Origin: Flavitalea plasmicola
GTDB lineage: Bacteria; Bacteroidota; Bacteroidia; Chitinophagales; Chitinophagaceae
Assembly (NCBI RefSeq): GCF_030546645.1
Contig: NZ_JAUOTO010000007.1
Span: 434,001 to 498,000, forward strand
Length of the DNA stretch: 64,000 nt
Direction: 5' to 3'
The position numbers and the translations under genes are program-made. Shown piece after piece: positions 51,047-59,655 of the stretch. The notes under the pieces are model-generated. The model ran no database searches, was not told the DNA's origin, and worked only from the letters and a program-made list of their open reading frames with translations. Each line of letters begins with the position of its first letter. Within the stretch, counting starts at the first letter, position 1.

Positions 51047-52137
51047 ACGGTTACAGAATGACTTACAGGTCTCACAATGTACAACATCTCTACTATTGTC
51101 AGTAAAAAAAGCAGTCCCGTGATCTGGTGCAGCTGGGCCAGCCAGTCAAAAGCCACCCACCTGTTGGGAATGATCCCCGGACTGGCCAGCAGGCTGGAAA
51201 TACCCAGGAAAACCTGGAGCCCGATCAACAGCAGGGGAAGCCATCGAAATGTAAGGAAATACTTCGGCACACCCGGGAGCCTGCAGGCCTTGAACGTCCA
51301 TATCACTACCAGGAGGAGCAGCAGGTAAGCAATACCGCGATGGATGAAATGGACGGTGATGGTATTGCCGATGATGTCCTGTAAGAAGGGATGCTGGCTG
51401 AACAGGGCGCCCGGCACCCAGTCCCCGTTGATCGTCGGCCACGTAGGAGCGATGGCTGCCGCTTTGTTGCCCGCCATCAGGGCGCCATACAATAGTTGAA
51501 AAAACAGCACCACCAGGATCAGGATAGTCCAGCCACGCAGGCCCGCGCCTTTCCCCGTAGCAGAAGCCCTGACGATATGCCTTTCAGACACCATCAGCTG
51601 CAGCGCAAACCAGAAAGCATATACGATCAGCCCCAATGCAAATACAAAATGAAGGGCCAGCCGGGTAGGACGTACATAGATCGCATCTCCCGTCAGACCA
51701 CTGGCTACCATGATCCACCCGACAGCGCCTTGCAATGCTCCCAGCAAAAATAAGATCACCAGGGGACGGATCATGTCCTTCCGCATCTTTTTCTTCCACA
51801 ACAGCCAGGCAAGGCCCACTACGAATACCACCGCCACCAGCCGTGCCCACAGCCGGTGGAACCATTCCCAGAAAAAAATGAACTTATAATCAGAAAGGGT
51901 GAAATCCGCATTGATCAGCCGGAACTGGGGCGTCTGCCGGTACTTGTCAAAGGCTTCCAGCCACTGCGCATGGTTCAACGGAGGCAGCGCACCCGTCACA
52001 ATATTCCATTCCGTGATGGATAGCCCCGAGCCGGTAAGACGGGTAATACCCCCCAGGATCACCTGTATCAGCAACATGATGACCCCGGTCATCACCCACA
52101 TTGCGACGGGGCGGGAAGAAGAAGAAGAGGTTTGCAT
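51043..52137 (-). CDS. ctaA: Heme A synthase (COX15/CtaA family)
   Basis: A 364-residue eight-span membrane protein that oxidises the methyl of heme O for cytochrome oxidase. Signature in the first half: MVLLIQVILGGITRLTGSGLSI, EWNIVTGALPP, and conserved His in FIFFWEWFHRLWARL; the second half has the repeat FSQHPFLQDIIGNTITVHFIHRG. The gene pairs with YeeE/YedE genes upstream (gap 27 nt) and the patatin gene downstream (4-nt overlap). No other cytochrome oxidase genes are in the window. Confidence 0.93.
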   Translation of the reverse strand: MQTSSSSSRPVAMWVMTGVIMLLIQVILGGITRLTGSGLSITEWNIVTGALPPLNHAQWLEAFDKYRQTPQFRLINADFTLSDYKFIFFWEWFHRLWARLVAVVFVVGLAWLLWKKKMRKDMIRPLVILFLLGALQGAVGWIMVASGLTGDAIYVRPTRLALHFVFALGLIVYAFWFALQLMVSERHIVRASATGKGAGLRGWTILILVVLFFQLLYGALMAGNKAAAIAPTWPTINGDWVPGALFSQHPFLQDIIGNTITVHFIHRGIAYLLLLLVVIWTFKACRLPGVPKYFLTFRWLPLLLIGLQVFLGISSLLASPGIIPNRWVAFDWLAQLHQITGLLFLLTIVEMLYIVRPVSHSVTV

Positions 52138-52144
52138 AGCGGCG

Positions 52145-52152
52145 CAAAGGTA
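52145..52152 (-). promoter_or_regulatory. -7 element of ctaA
   Basis: Complement of CAAAGGTA is TACCTTTG, 8-15 nt upstream of the ctaA ATG, so ctaA-patatin may have its own promoter besides read-through. Confidence 0.55.
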
Positions 52153-52164
52153 CGTGCCGGACTT

Positions 52165-52677
52165 TCAATGCGGTAATTTTTCCCGCACCACCCCATACAC
52201 ATACGTCCCGGCAACAGCGCTGAGCAAAGTCACACTCACCGCCGTAAACCCTGCCCCTATCTGCGCAAACAATGGCCCCGGACAAGCTCCCGTAATAGCC
52301 CATCCAAATCCAAACAGCAACCCGCCGAACACCTGGCCCTTATTGAACTTCCTCACCGAAAAGACGATCGGCGCTCCCGCCAGCGTACGGATCTTATATT
52401 TCCTGATCACCCACACCGACAAAATACCCACCACCACCGCCGATCCGATGACCCCATACATATGAAAGCTTTGCAATCGGAACATCTCCTGGATCCTCCA
52501 CCATGAAATGATCTCCGCCTTCACCAGGACGATGCCGAAAAACATCCCCGTCAGGAGATACTTCAGCTGGTACCACCAAGGCCCGCGCGATTGCTGCACC
52601 TGATCCGGCTGACCCCCGGAGGTGACATCCAGGCTGCGCACTTCGACATCCATATTGATCTCTCTTTTTTCCATCAT
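52165..52677 (-). CDS. YeeE/YedE half-transporter, second part
   Basis: A 170-residue four-span member of the YeeE/YedE sulphur-transport-like family. The conserved GFGWAITGACPGPLFAQIG (about 110-130) is the second half of the family motif. It starts with a four-base overlap (ATGA) behind the first-half gene, so the two polypeptides act together, probably as one transporter for thiosulfate or a similar sulphur compound. ATG 52677. Confidence 0.85.
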   Translation of the reverse strand: MMEKREINMDVEVRSLDVTSGGQPDQVQQSRGPWWYQLKYLLTGMFFGIVLVKAEIISWWRIQEMFRLQSFHMYGVIGSAVVVGILSVWVIRKYKIRTLAGAPIVFSVRKFNKGQVFGGLLFGFGWAITGACPGPLFAQIGAGFTAVSVTLLSAVAGTYVYGVVREKLPH

Positions 52678-53243
52678 AACTGTAAGATCATCGGTAAAAT
52701 AAAATTTGCCATCACAAATCCTCCCACCATGAAACAGCCGGTCGCCACCAGCGAAGGCCACTGTAAGGTAGATAGCCCCATAATGGTATGCCCCGAAGTA
52801 CATCCCCCCGCATACCGGGTGCCAAACCCTACCAGGAATCCCCCCATCACCATCAACAGCCAGCCCTTCAGGGTCGACAAAGCCCCCCAGCTGAACAAGC
52901 TTCCGGGCATCAGGTCTCCGAAACCCTGTACCCCATAACCCTTCATCTCGAGGACCAGCCTCGCATCCACCACCATCGGCGCCCGATTCCCCAATCCATG
53001 TACAGCTACCCAGGCCCCGGCCAAAATACCCGCGACAAAAAGCAAGTTCCAGGCCTCCTTCTTCCAGTCATACTGAAAGTAAGGCGCTTTACCCGGCAGA
53101 CAGGCAGCACAGATGTGACGGAGTGACGAAGAGACCGCAAGACCCTTGTTCCCTATGATCAGCAGGGTAGGGACAGCAAGCCCAATCAACGGGCCCGCAA
53201 CATACCAGGGCCAGGGCTGCCTTAACCATTCCATTATTTGCAT
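52674..53243 (-). CDS. YeeE/YedE half-transporter, first part
   Basis: A 189-residue protein with four to five membrane spans and the motif GFGTRYAGGCTSGHTIMGLS (160s), the first-half signature of YeeE/YedE. In many Bacteroidota and Proteobacteria this pair is coded in tandem as here. The pair leads an operon with ctaA and the patatin gene. A membrane segment at the N-terminus starts at residue 10. Confidence 0.85.
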   Translation of the reverse strand: MQIMEWLRQPWPWYVAGPLIGLAVPTLLIIGNKGLAVSSSLRHICAACLPGKAPYFQYDWKKEAWNLLFVAGILAGAWVAVHGLGNRAPMVVDARLVLEMKGYGVQGFGDLMPGSLFSWGALSTLKGWLLMVMGGFLVGFGTRYAGGCTSGHTIMGLSTLQWPSLVATGCFMVGGFVMANFILPMILQL

Positions 53244-53318
53244 AAAAAACCATATTGTAAGAGGACGAAGTTATTATCATGTGGACAAAAGATACTCCTT
53301 CATTTTATCCAATCCCTG

Positions 53319-53326
53319 TATTTTTG
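53319..53326 (+). promoter_or_regulatory. -7 element of rnhB
   Basis: TATTTTTG is an exact TAnnTTTG. Transcription would start near 53332, after the GTG at 53281 and before the TTG at 53341, so it decides the likely start codon. Confidence 0.6.
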
Positions 53327-53340
53327 AAAAAAATCCGGAT

Positions 53341-54012
53341 TTGCTAAAGGCTTTTTACAAGGAGGGCGCCATTGAAGCAGGCTGTGACGAAGCCGGCAGA
53401 GGTTGTTATGCCGGTCCTGTATTTGCCGCCGCCGTCATCCTCCCCGATGGGTTCTACCACCCATTATTGAACGACTCCAAGCAGGTGACCCCCGAAGACC
53501 GGCAGGAGCTCCGCATTTTTATAGAGGCCAACGCACTGGCCTACGGCGTAGGCATGGTGGATCATGAGGAGATAGACCGGATCAATATCCTGCAGGCTTC
53601 TTTCAAAGCCATGCACCTGGCGCTGGATAAGCTGAAAAAGCGCCCCCGGCTCCTGCTCATCGACGGCAACCGCTTTGTCAAATACAGGCGTATCACTCAT
53701 CATTGCATCATCCAGGGCGATGGCATCTATGCCTCCATCGCCGCCGCAAGTATTTTGGCCAAAACCTGGCGGGACGAATACATGCAAACCCTCCACCTGG
53801 AATTTCCACATTATAGCTGGGACAGTAACAAAGGATATGGCACCCGGGAACACCGGACAGCCATCGAAAAGTTCGGCCTGTGCAAATACCACCGGAAAAG
53901 CTTTAATATCCTGCCCGGCGAGCCAGACCAACTGGATGAAGCGGACCAACTCCGCGAGCCCGAAGACGCCCTCACCGCTCCTCCAGCTCCCACACCCCTA
54001 GTCCCATCCTGA
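53341..54012 (+). CDS. rnhB: Ribonuclease HII
   Basis: A 223-residue RNase HII that cleaves RNA of RNA-DNA hybrids. The active-site DEAGRGCYAGPV (D and E) is at residues 17-28, with the other acids in LLIDGNRF and ASILAKTWRDEYM. Start is TTG 53341 (MLKAFYKEG), chosen since the promoter -7 lies at 53319-53326; the upstream GTG at 53281 would be before the transcription start. A long Pro/Ala-rich tail of about 25 residues beyond the usual end overlaps the convergent YrdC gene by 41 nt. Confidence 0.9.
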   Translation: MLKAFYKEGAIEAGCDEAGRGCYAGPVFAAAVILPDGFYHPLLNDSKQVTPEDRQELRIFIEANALAYGVGMVDHEEIDRINILQASFKAMHLALDKLKKRPRLLLIDGNRFVKYRRITHHCIIQGDGIYASIAAASILAKTWRDEYMQTLHLEFPHYSWDSNKGYGTREHRTAIEKFGLCKYHRKSFNILPGEPDQLDEADQLREPEDALTAPPAPTPLVPS

Positions 54013-54589
54013 TCACCGAAGGCTCCTCTCCCGTACAATCCACCACCGTCGAAGGAACGATCCCCCCGATGCCCCCGTCCACCACGATATCCACGATATG
54101 ATTGAACTTCTCATGGATGATCTCCGGGTCGGTATACTCCTCCACCATGTCACCTGGCAACGAAGAACTGAGAATAGGATGCCCCAGCTCCCTCACCAGC
54201 CCACATGCAATATTATTATCCGGCACCCGCAGTCCAATGGTATCCTTCTTGCTTTTCAGGATCTTGGGCACCTGCTTGCTCGCCGGGAGGATAAATGTAT
54301 AAGGTCCTGGTAAATAGTTCTTTAGCATCCGGTACAATGGGGTGGAAATACTTTTGGTATACTTACTCAGGTCGCTGAGGTCATAGCATATGAAAGACAG
54401 CTGGGCCTTGGCCGGGTTCACCTGCTTGATCTGGCAGATGCGTTCGATGGCCTTGTGCTGGAAGATGTCACACCCCAGGCCATAAATGGTATCCGTGGGA
54501 TAAATAATGACACCCCCGTCCAGCAGGCATTCCACAATGGTCTTTATATTTCTGGGCTGAGGATTATCCGGATGGAGATGCAGGAGCAT
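53972..54589 (-). CDS. Sua5/YciO/YrdC-family threonylcarbamoyl-AMP synthase-like protein
   Basis: A 205-residue protein of the family making threonylcarbamoyl-AMP for tRNA t6A. Conserved start LLDGGVIIYPTDTIYGLGCD, and SKKDTIGLRVPDNNIACGLV near the end of the core. The YciO-type (shorter, without the Sua5 C-domain). Whether it is the essential enzyme or the YciO-type paralogue is not decided. Convergent overlap with rnhB. Confidence 0.85.
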   Translation of the reverse strand: MLLHLHPDNPQPRNIKTIVECLLDGGVIIYPTDTIYGLGCDIFQHKAIERICQIKQVNPAKAQLSFICYDLSDLSKYTKSISTPLYRMLKNYLPGPYTFILPASKQVPKILKSKKDTIGLRVPDNNIACGLVRELGHPILSSSLPGDMVEEYTDPEIIHEKFNHIVDIVVDGGIGGIVPSTVVDCTGEEPSVIRMGLGVWELEER

Positions 54590-54662
54590 GTGGAAATATA
54601 CCGAAAAAATGTTAAGCCAACGCTAAGAAATTAACAAGGTTTTCTTAACCTGAATTTAGTAC

Positions 54663-54670
54663 TATTTTTG
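54663..54670 (+). promoter_or_regulatory. -7 element before the JmjC/cupin gene
   Basis: TATTTTTG, exact -7, 16-23 nt before the ATG at 54686. It argues for that ATG over the in-frame TTG at 54668. Confidence 0.65.
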
Positions 54671-54685
54671 CGGAAATTGGACCCC

Positions 54686-55576
54686 ATGCAATTACATAAG
54701 GTCGATCGGGTGGACAGTATCAGTCCTGAAGATTTCAGGGACCAGTACTACACCCCAATGAAGCCTTTGGTGATCACCAACCTCTCAAAGCAATGGCCTG
54801 CCTATCAAAAATGGAATTGGGATTTTTTCAAATCCATTGTAGGCAATGTGGAAGTAGGCCTGTATAACAATATCAAAAGCGACGCCTATACCCCTATCAA
54901 TACTGCGGACGACTATATGAAGTTCGGCGACTACATCGATATGGTCAGGAAGGGACCTGCCGAATGGCGCATCTTCCTCTTCAATATTTTCGAGCACGCC
55001 CCGCAGATCACCGCTGACTTCGAATGGCCGGAGGACCTGATGAAAGGCTTCGTAAAACGATACCCCATGCTGTTTGTCGGGGGTAAAGGATCCATCACCC
55101 ACATGCATTTCGACATCGACCTTTCCCATATCATGCACACCCAGTTCGGTGGCCGTAAAAGAGTCCTGCTCTTCCCATTCGAAGAACAGCATAAACTTTA
55201 CCGCAAGCCCTGGGAAGTCCTGAGCTTTGTCAATTTCGAGCACTATTTTGACGATTGCAACAATAAGCTGGAGATCGATAGATTTCCCGCCCTAAAGCTG
55301 GCAAAAGGATACGAAGTGATCCTGGATCACGGGGACACCCTGTTCATGCCGGCGGGATACTGGCACCATATGGAGTACCTGGACAGCGGCTTTGCCATGA
55401 GTCTGCGGGCTTTGCAGACCTCGCTGACAGGCAAGCTAAAAGGAGCCTGGTACCTGCTCGGAATGCGCAATATCGATACCCTGATGAAAAAAACGGCCCC
55501 GGAATGGTGGTTCAACCTCAAAAAAGAAAAAACCTTCAAGGCAGCTAACAAAGAGCTCGAAACCTTTGCTCCTTAA
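54686..55576 (+). CDS. Cupin/JmjC-like Fe(II)/2-oxoglutarate oxygenase
   Basis: A 296-residue protein of the JmjC-like cupin_8 group. Fe-binding HxD in THMHFDIDLSH (about residues 140-150) and the distal His in DTLFMPAGYWHHMEYLD; the 2-oxoglutarate-binding Lys in GGRKRVLLFP. Homologues in eukaryotes hydroxylate Asn, Asp or Lys of proteins or are tRNA hydroxylases; in Bacteroidota the substrate is unknown. Single gene with its own promoter; a long non-coding region follows. Confidence 0.85.
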   Translation: MQLHKVDRVDSISPEDFRDQYYTPMKPLVITNLSKQWPAYQKWNWDFFKSIVGNVEVGLYNNIKSDAYTPINTADDYMKFGDYIDMVRKGPAEWRIFLFNIFEHAPQITADFEWPEDLMKGFVKRYPMLFVGGKGSITHMHFDIDLSHIMHTQFGGRKRVLLFPFEEQHKLYRKPWEVLSFVNFEHYFDDCNNKLEIDRFPALKLAKGYEVILDHGDTLFMPAGYWHHMEYLDSGFAMSLRALQTSLTGKLKGAWYLLGMRNIDTLMKKTAPEWWFNLKKEKTFKAANKELETFAP

Positions 55577-55881
55577 GGTATTTAGGTGTCTTTCGGTAGA
55601 CAGATGTGCAGGAAACCCTTGCCCATATTTAAAAAACTTTAAAAAAAATATTGCTTTTTAACGAAATCGTCTTTATTTTTACCCCGCTTATACTCTGAAA
55701 GCGTTTAACTTATTAACGCTCACCCACAAGAATCTGATCCGATCCAATTTCCACATTCCGACTATCCAATTTCCGTCCCAAGATTCCAATTTCCAAAAAA
55801 TATCCGGTTTTGCATTGAGTGTATGAAGGGTAACGTCTTTCATGCTGTTTAGTCTACTGATCCTTTGTGTCCTATCGCATA

Positions 55882-55998
55882 TTATTTCCATACCCTTTTG
55901 AATAATGTCCTGGTGTTCTGGCTCATGGCCTCTACCCAAACGATCTTACCCTCGGTTTTACTGTAACTGAATTTGACAGACCAGGATGTATCCGGCAA
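55882..55998 (-). CDS. Possible short gene or gene remnant
   Basis: On the minus strand a 38-codon frame reads PDTSWSVKFSYSKTEGKIVW followed by VEAMSQNTRTLFKRVWK with amphipathic, charged composition unlike random A/T DNA. It has only a TTG start and a stop 10 codons upstream of that. It may be the C-terminus of a decayed gene. Not supported by motif. Confidence 0.2.
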   Translation of the reverse strand: MPDTSWSVKFSYSKTEGKIVWVEAMSQNTRTLFKRVWK

Positions 55999-56149
55999 AA
56001 ATATTCTGGTTGAACAAGGCCAATATTACGGAAAGGCTTATGCGGAAAAGTGGAATTTTTGAATAAAAGACAAGCGCCAACAAGTCAACATGCGTTCAAT
56101 AAAAATATATTCGATCTCTTTCTTTTTGTGGTTTCAGAGGTAAGCACAG

Positions 56150-56180
56150 GCCGGCGATGTCTATCGCTGGCTCTTTTTTT
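56150..56180 (+). terminator. Intrinsic terminator in the non-coding region
   Basis: GCCGGCGAT (56150-56158) pairs with ATCGCTGGC (56163-56171), one G-U pair, followed by TCTTTTTTT. It suggests a plus-strand transcript from the JmjC side or an unknown RNA. Confidence 0.7.
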
Positions 56181-56268
56181 CTCCGGTACTAATCCCCGGA
56201 CGCTTTAGCGGCCTCTTTCACTGGCCAAAAAGTTAAAAGATTTCACTGTGAAAAAACCAAAATAAAAA

Positions 56269-56402
56269 GAGGCTGGCTCCTGACCCGTAAAAAAACAGAG
56301 CCGCCTCTTTTTCGTTTTATGTCCTGAAATACTTCGTATTTCAGAGGGAGGCTGGCTCCTGACCCGTAAAAAAACAGAGCCGCCTCTTTTTCGTTTTATG
56401 TA
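56269..56402. repeat. Tandem duplicated terminator, 80-bp spacing
   Basis: Two 54-bp copies (56269-56322 and 56349-56402), each starting GAGGCTGGCTCCTGACCC and ending CGTTTTATGT, are 80 bp apart. Each holds a GAGGC-GGCTC/GAGCC-GCCTC stem with T-runs on both sides, so it can stop transcription in either direction. Between them lies another perfect nine-pair hairpin, CTGAAATAC/GTATTTCAG. Confidence 0.85.
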
Positions 56403-56423
56403 TGTCCTTATGGAGACGAATAT

Positions 56424-57461
56424 CTAAACGATCGTCCACGTCTCATTACCCCGGAGCAACTTATCCAGGTCGCCTTTCCCCTTGCTGCGCACCACTTCCT
56501 CAATTTGAAGATTCAGCATCTCCTCATAACAAGGACGCTCCGTCTCATAAAATACGCCAAAAGGCCTGGGCAAATGGCCTTCAACACGCACGTCGTCGAA
56601 CAGGCGCACCAGTATCTGCGCCTTGTAAAAATCCTTCTCGTCATGGACCCACAGGTCATCCTTGCTGAACCCTTCCCCCAGCGTAACCACCGTCGGCTTA
56701 AAGCCATCCAGTCGGATCCCTTTCTCCTGCTTAGCCCCGAATACCAGGGGCTGACCCTGCTCGAGGAACAAGGCCTCCATGGGTTTCGAGCTTTTTTCCG
56801 TAAACACTTCGAAAGCCCCATCGTTGAAAATATTACAGTTCTGGTAGATCTCCAGGAAAGACGCACCCTTATGAGCCGCACTACGCAACAGCATTTGCTG
56901 CAGATGCTTGGGGTCACGGTCCATGCTCCTGGCGACAAAGCCCGCATCGGCTCCCATAGCAAGCGCCAGTGGATTAAAAGGATGATCGATGCTTCCGAAA
57001 GGAGTAGACTTGGTCACCTTATTCTCTTCCGAAGTAGGAGAATACTGTCCCTTTGTCAATCCATAGATCTGGTTATTGAACAAAAGGATATTCATATCGA
57101 AATTCCTGCGCAGCAGATGGATGGTATGATTCCCTCCAATGCTGAGACTGTCGCCATCACCCGTGACCACCCAGACACTCAGCTCAGGCCGGGTAGCTTT
57201 CAGTCCGGATGCAATAGCCGTGGCTCTCCCATGAATGGAATGCATCCCATAGGTATTCATATAATAAGGAAACCGGCTGCTGCAGCCGATTCCCGATATA
57301 ATAACAATATTTTCCCTGGGGATCCCCAGCGTAGGCATGATCTTCTGGACCTGTGCCAGTATGGAATAATCGCCGCATCCCGGACACCAGCGCACTTCCT
57401 GGTCAGTAGCAAAATCTTTTGCCGTTAGGGGCTGCGGGGTAACTGTAGTTGTTGCGCTCAT
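56424..57461 (-). CDS. korB: 2-oxoacid:ferredoxin oxidoreductase beta subunit
   Basis: A 345-residue thiamine-pyrophosphate subunit of the 2-oxoglutarate/pyruvate:ferredoxin oxidoreductase family. WCPGCGDYSI (residues 26-35) is the CxxC-type site seen in Bacteroidota, and TPP binding is in VTGDGDSLSIGGNHT with NNQIYGLTKGQYSPT. In most relatives korA precedes korB; here the preceding gene on the same strand is an outer-membrane barrel 15 nt upstream, so the alpha subunit must be elsewhere or this subunit pairs with another protein. Terminators follow. Confidence 0.92.
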   Translation of the reverse strand: MSATTTVTPQPLTAKDFATDQEVRWCPGCGDYSILAQVQKIMPTLGIPRENIVIISGIGCSSRFPYYMNTYGMHSIHGRATAIASGLKATRPELSVWVVTGDGDSLSIGGNHTIHLLRRNFDMNILLFNNQIYGLTKGQYSPTSEENKVTKSTPFGSIDHPFNPLALAMGADAGFVARSMDRDPKHLQQMLLRSAAHKGASFLEIYQNCNIFNDGAFEVFTEKSSKPMEALFLEQGQPLVFGAKQEKGIRLDGFKPTVVTLGEGFSKDDLWVHDEKDFYKAQILVRLFDDVRVEGHLPRPFGVFYETERPCYEEMLNLQIEEVVRSKGKGDLDKLLRGNETWTIV

Positions 57462-57476
57462 AATACCCCAAAGGTA

Positions 57477-58049
57477 CTAATGTAATCGCAATTCCATACC
57501 CAGCTGTAACACCCGGTTGGCATAGCTGTAATTGTCATCCGGCGTCAGATCCGACAATCCCAGTCCATACCGGAGGTAAAAACCCACCTGGCGGTTGGCA
57601 TAATAGCCCATGCCCAGGTTCAACGTCGCATCCGTCTTGTGAAATCCGTCCTTAATATCCGCATTATACCCATTCGGCCCCTTATTCCGCGCTGCGGCGA
57701 GAATCCCCAGCTGAGGCCCCGCCTCCACGTAGAACCTCCGCGCAGGATAGTACTGGAACATCAGGGGGATAGTGATATAGTTCAGGGCCCAGGTAAACCG
57801 GACGTCCCTGTCCCAGTATCTCTGCCCCTGCCCACTGTACAATATTTCCGGCTGGAAAGCCCATTGTTTGGCAATGCTCGTATGCAGGAAAAATCCCACG
57901 TGTCCGCTGATCCGGTTGTCGCCGTACAGGTTGGAGATATTGGCTACATTCAATCCTCCTTTAAAGCCAGGGATGATATTTTGGGCTTGGGAAAGGCTGC
58001 AGGACAGGCAGATCAGGGTCAGGAAACATACATTTTTGCTCGGGTTCAT
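57477..58049 (-). CDS. Outer membrane beta-barrel protein
   Basis: A 190-residue exported barrel (outer membrane beta-barrel family, PorT-like/OMP_b-brl). Signal peptide (residues 1-24), then alternating strands: IPGFKGGLNVANISNLYGDN, WAFQPEILYSGQGQ, and GFYLRYGLGLSDLTP, ending in the aromatic/hydrophobic last strand LGMELRLH. ATG 58049 was taken over an earlier in-frame ATG at 58088. Gene order with korB is unusual. Confidence 0.85.
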   Translation of the reverse strand: MNPSKNVCFLTLICLSCSLSQAQNIIPGFKGGLNVANISNLYGDNRISGHVGFFLHTSIAKQWAFQPEILYSGQGQRYWDRDVRFTWALNYITIPLMFQYYPARRFYVEAGPQLGILAAARNKGPNGYNADIKDGFHKTDATLNLGMGYYANRQVGFYLRYGLGLSDLTPDDNYSYANRVLQLGMELRLH

Positions 58050-58234
58050 AATTTTCTCTTTTAGGGTTTTGTAACGCAAGGCTTTCATTTGTAGAGATTT
58101 TACCCCTTGGAAACAAAGGATATGCCATACTCCTGTTTTGGCATCAATTAATTGATTCTCAACCTTAGGAAAATCACCTATCAGGTTGTTGCGGTGGCAT
58201 GCTATTGGACACCCTCATAGATAAACCTACATAT

Positions 58235-58525
58235 ATGACAAAGCAGCTATTGTTGACCATCGCCATCGCCGGCAGCCTGACGGGCCTCACCGGCTGCGCA
58301 GTGGACGGCTATGTGGAAACGCAGCCGGCGGAGGTGGTTTACACCCGGCCCCTGGCACCCGGCCCGGATTATGTGTGGATCGAAGGAGACTGGATATATA
58401 CGGGAGGAAGATACAACTACCACCCCGGCTACTGGCGCCGCGCCAGGGTCGGCCGCACCTGGCGGGCAGGTCACTGGGACCATGGTCCCAGAGGCTACCA
58501 TTGGAACAGGGGACGCTGGAGATAA
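58235..58525 (+). CDS. Small YXWxxGxW-motif lipoprotein
   Basis: A 96-residue lipoprotein. Lipobox LTGC (signal peptide residues 1-22), then repeated aromatic motifs: PDYVWIEGDWIY and YHPGYWRRARVG...AGHWDHGPRGYHWNRGRW, as in the YXWQxGxW family of envelope lipoproteins of unknown function. Met 58235 was chosen; the upstream GTG/ATG would lengthen the signal peptide. A good terminator follows at 58538-58576. Confidence 0.85.
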   Translation: MTKQLLLTIAIAGSLTGLTGCAVDGYVETQPAEVVYTRPLAPGPDYVWIEGDWIYTGGRYNYHPGYWRRARVGRTWRAGHWDHGPRGYHWNRGRWR

Positions 58526-58537
58526 AGTACGTCATTT

Positions 58538-58576
58538 AAGCCCGATAAGGATATCTTATACCCCTATCGGGCTTTT
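58538..58576 (+). terminator. Terminator of the lipoprotein gene
   Basis: AAGCCCGATA (58538-58547) and TATCGGGCTT (58565-58574) pair perfectly over ten bases, with TTTT after. Confidence 0.8.
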
Positions 58577-58716
58577 CATTAAGTGAAAGCCTTTACCTGA
58601 TGGTAATCCATAGCCTCAATTGGTACTTTTTTCACAATTTCTTTCACCAATCTCCGTATTATCGTTGTTATTTTATTGCTGTTATACTGACATTTAATAT
58701 CTTCAAAATCCAATAT

Positions 58717-59121
58717 ATGCCCTCAACCATGCACAGCCAGATCTCGCTGCACCATTTCGTAGATGAATTGACCCTGGGATTGTTACCTTTGGCCGTTAGC
58801 CGGAAATCAATAATTATTAATCAAATAGATAGGAATTTGCAGGTAGGTTCCGACGAGAACATGTTAGCGTATGTCCTGTGGAACCTGCTGGACCGCGCCG
58901 TCAATAGCACGCAAAATGAATGTATCCATATCGAGTCCGTAACGGAAGGCGATACCACGCTCATCCGCGTCCGGAACGCAGGCACCTACTTTTATCGCAC
59001 CGTCTGCCACGGTTTCCGTCAGGTGCAATACGCCGCCGAAAAACTGGGCGGCACCATCAGCATCGATTATACGGGCAATACCAGCACCACCATTGCCCTT
59101 ACGATCAGGAACGCAGCCTAG
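58717..59121 (+). CDS. Short HATPase-like protein
   Basis: A 134-residue protein resembling the ATP-binding half of a histidine kinase, without DHp or membrane part: IIINQIDRNLQVGSDENMLAYVLWNLLDRA matches the N-box region and VRNAGTYFYRT the G1-like part, but key Gly and Asp residues of the nucleotide loop are weak. Similar small proteins are common in Chitinophagaceae. Role unknown; possibly a degenerate kinase or anti-sigma-like factor. ATG 58717 preferred to an upstream one at 58600. Confidence 0.65.
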   Translation: MPSTMHSQISLHHFVDELTLGLLPLAVSRKSIIINQIDRNLQVGSDENMLAYVLWNLLDRAVNSTQNECIHIESVTEGDTTLIRVRNAGTYFYRTVCHGFRQVQYAAEKLGGTISIDYTGNTSTTIALTIRNAA

Positions 59122-59139
59122 CAGGCCACCTCCTAAAAC

Positions 59140-59165
59140 GAAAAAAGGGGACCCTACCGGATCCC
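59140..59165 (-). terminator. Terminator of the RRM gene
   Basis: On the minus strand AAGGGGA and TCCCCTT arms with one bulge (59145-59168) are followed by six T, 22 nt after the RRM stop. Confidence 0.65.
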
Positions 59166-59186
59166 CTTCCTCCTGGAAAAAAACTA

Positions 59187-59513
59187 TTAATATCTGCTAT
59201 TGCTATAGTTGTTGTTCCTGCGTTGAAAGCCGCCGCCTCCTTTGTTACCACCGCCGCCATTGCCACGGTCTTCCCTTGGCTTAGCTACGGATACGCCGAT
59301 GGTCCTTCCATCGACAGATGCACCGTCCAGTTCCTGAATGGCTTTCTGGGCAGCAGCATCATCAGACATTTCCACAAATGCAAAACCGCGGGATTTGCCG
59401 GTGAATTTGTCCATGATAACCTTAGCAGAAGATACTTCTCCGTATTCTGCAAAATAATCTTGTAAGTCTTCGTCCGTGACGTTGAAACTTAAATTAGAAA
59501 CGTAAATGTTCAT
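59187..59513 (-). CDS. RRM-domain RNA-binding protein
   Basis: A 108-residue single-RRM protein. RNP2 IYVSNLSF (residues 3-10) and RNP1 KSRGFAFVEM (about 40-49) are textbook, and a Gly/Arg/Asn-rich tail follows. Such proteins are common in Bacteroidota and cyanobacteria, bind single-stranded RNA, and are often cold-induced. The promoter lies far upstream (see next entry), so there is a long leader. ATG 59513. Confidence 0.92.
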   Translation of the reverse strand: MNIYVSNLSFNVTDEDLQDYFAEYGEVSSAKVIMDKFTGKSRGFAFVEMSDDAAAQKAIQELDGASVDGRTIGVSVAKPREDRGNGGGGNKGGGGFQRRNNNYSNSRY

Positions 59514-59655
59514 AAATTAACTAACTGGTTAAAAAAAATAAATAATACCAATCTGAGAAAATATAGCAGGGAGTAAAGAAAACTAACGATTACCGGAGAT
59601 GGTTTAGCGGAAGCGATCATTCAATTACTAATGCTGTAAGCTCAAATTTACTTCA

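Larger units (their letters stand above)
55577..56423. other. Long non-coding region with duplicated terminators
   Basis: Nearly 850 bp. From 55731 to 55800 there are three close repeats of the kind TCCAATTTCC, a composition like the region at 30.9-31.1 kb. A minus-strand 38-codon frame (55882-55998) looks protein-like but has no good start. A terminator is at 56150-56180; two copies of an 80-bp unit with terminators are at 56269-56322 and 56349-56402 downstream of korB. Confidence 0.6.

Noticed and set aside
58920-59465. Open frame overlapping the HATPase-like and RRM genes on the plus strand
   Set aside because: It crosses the RRM terminator and two real genes; a shadow of both.
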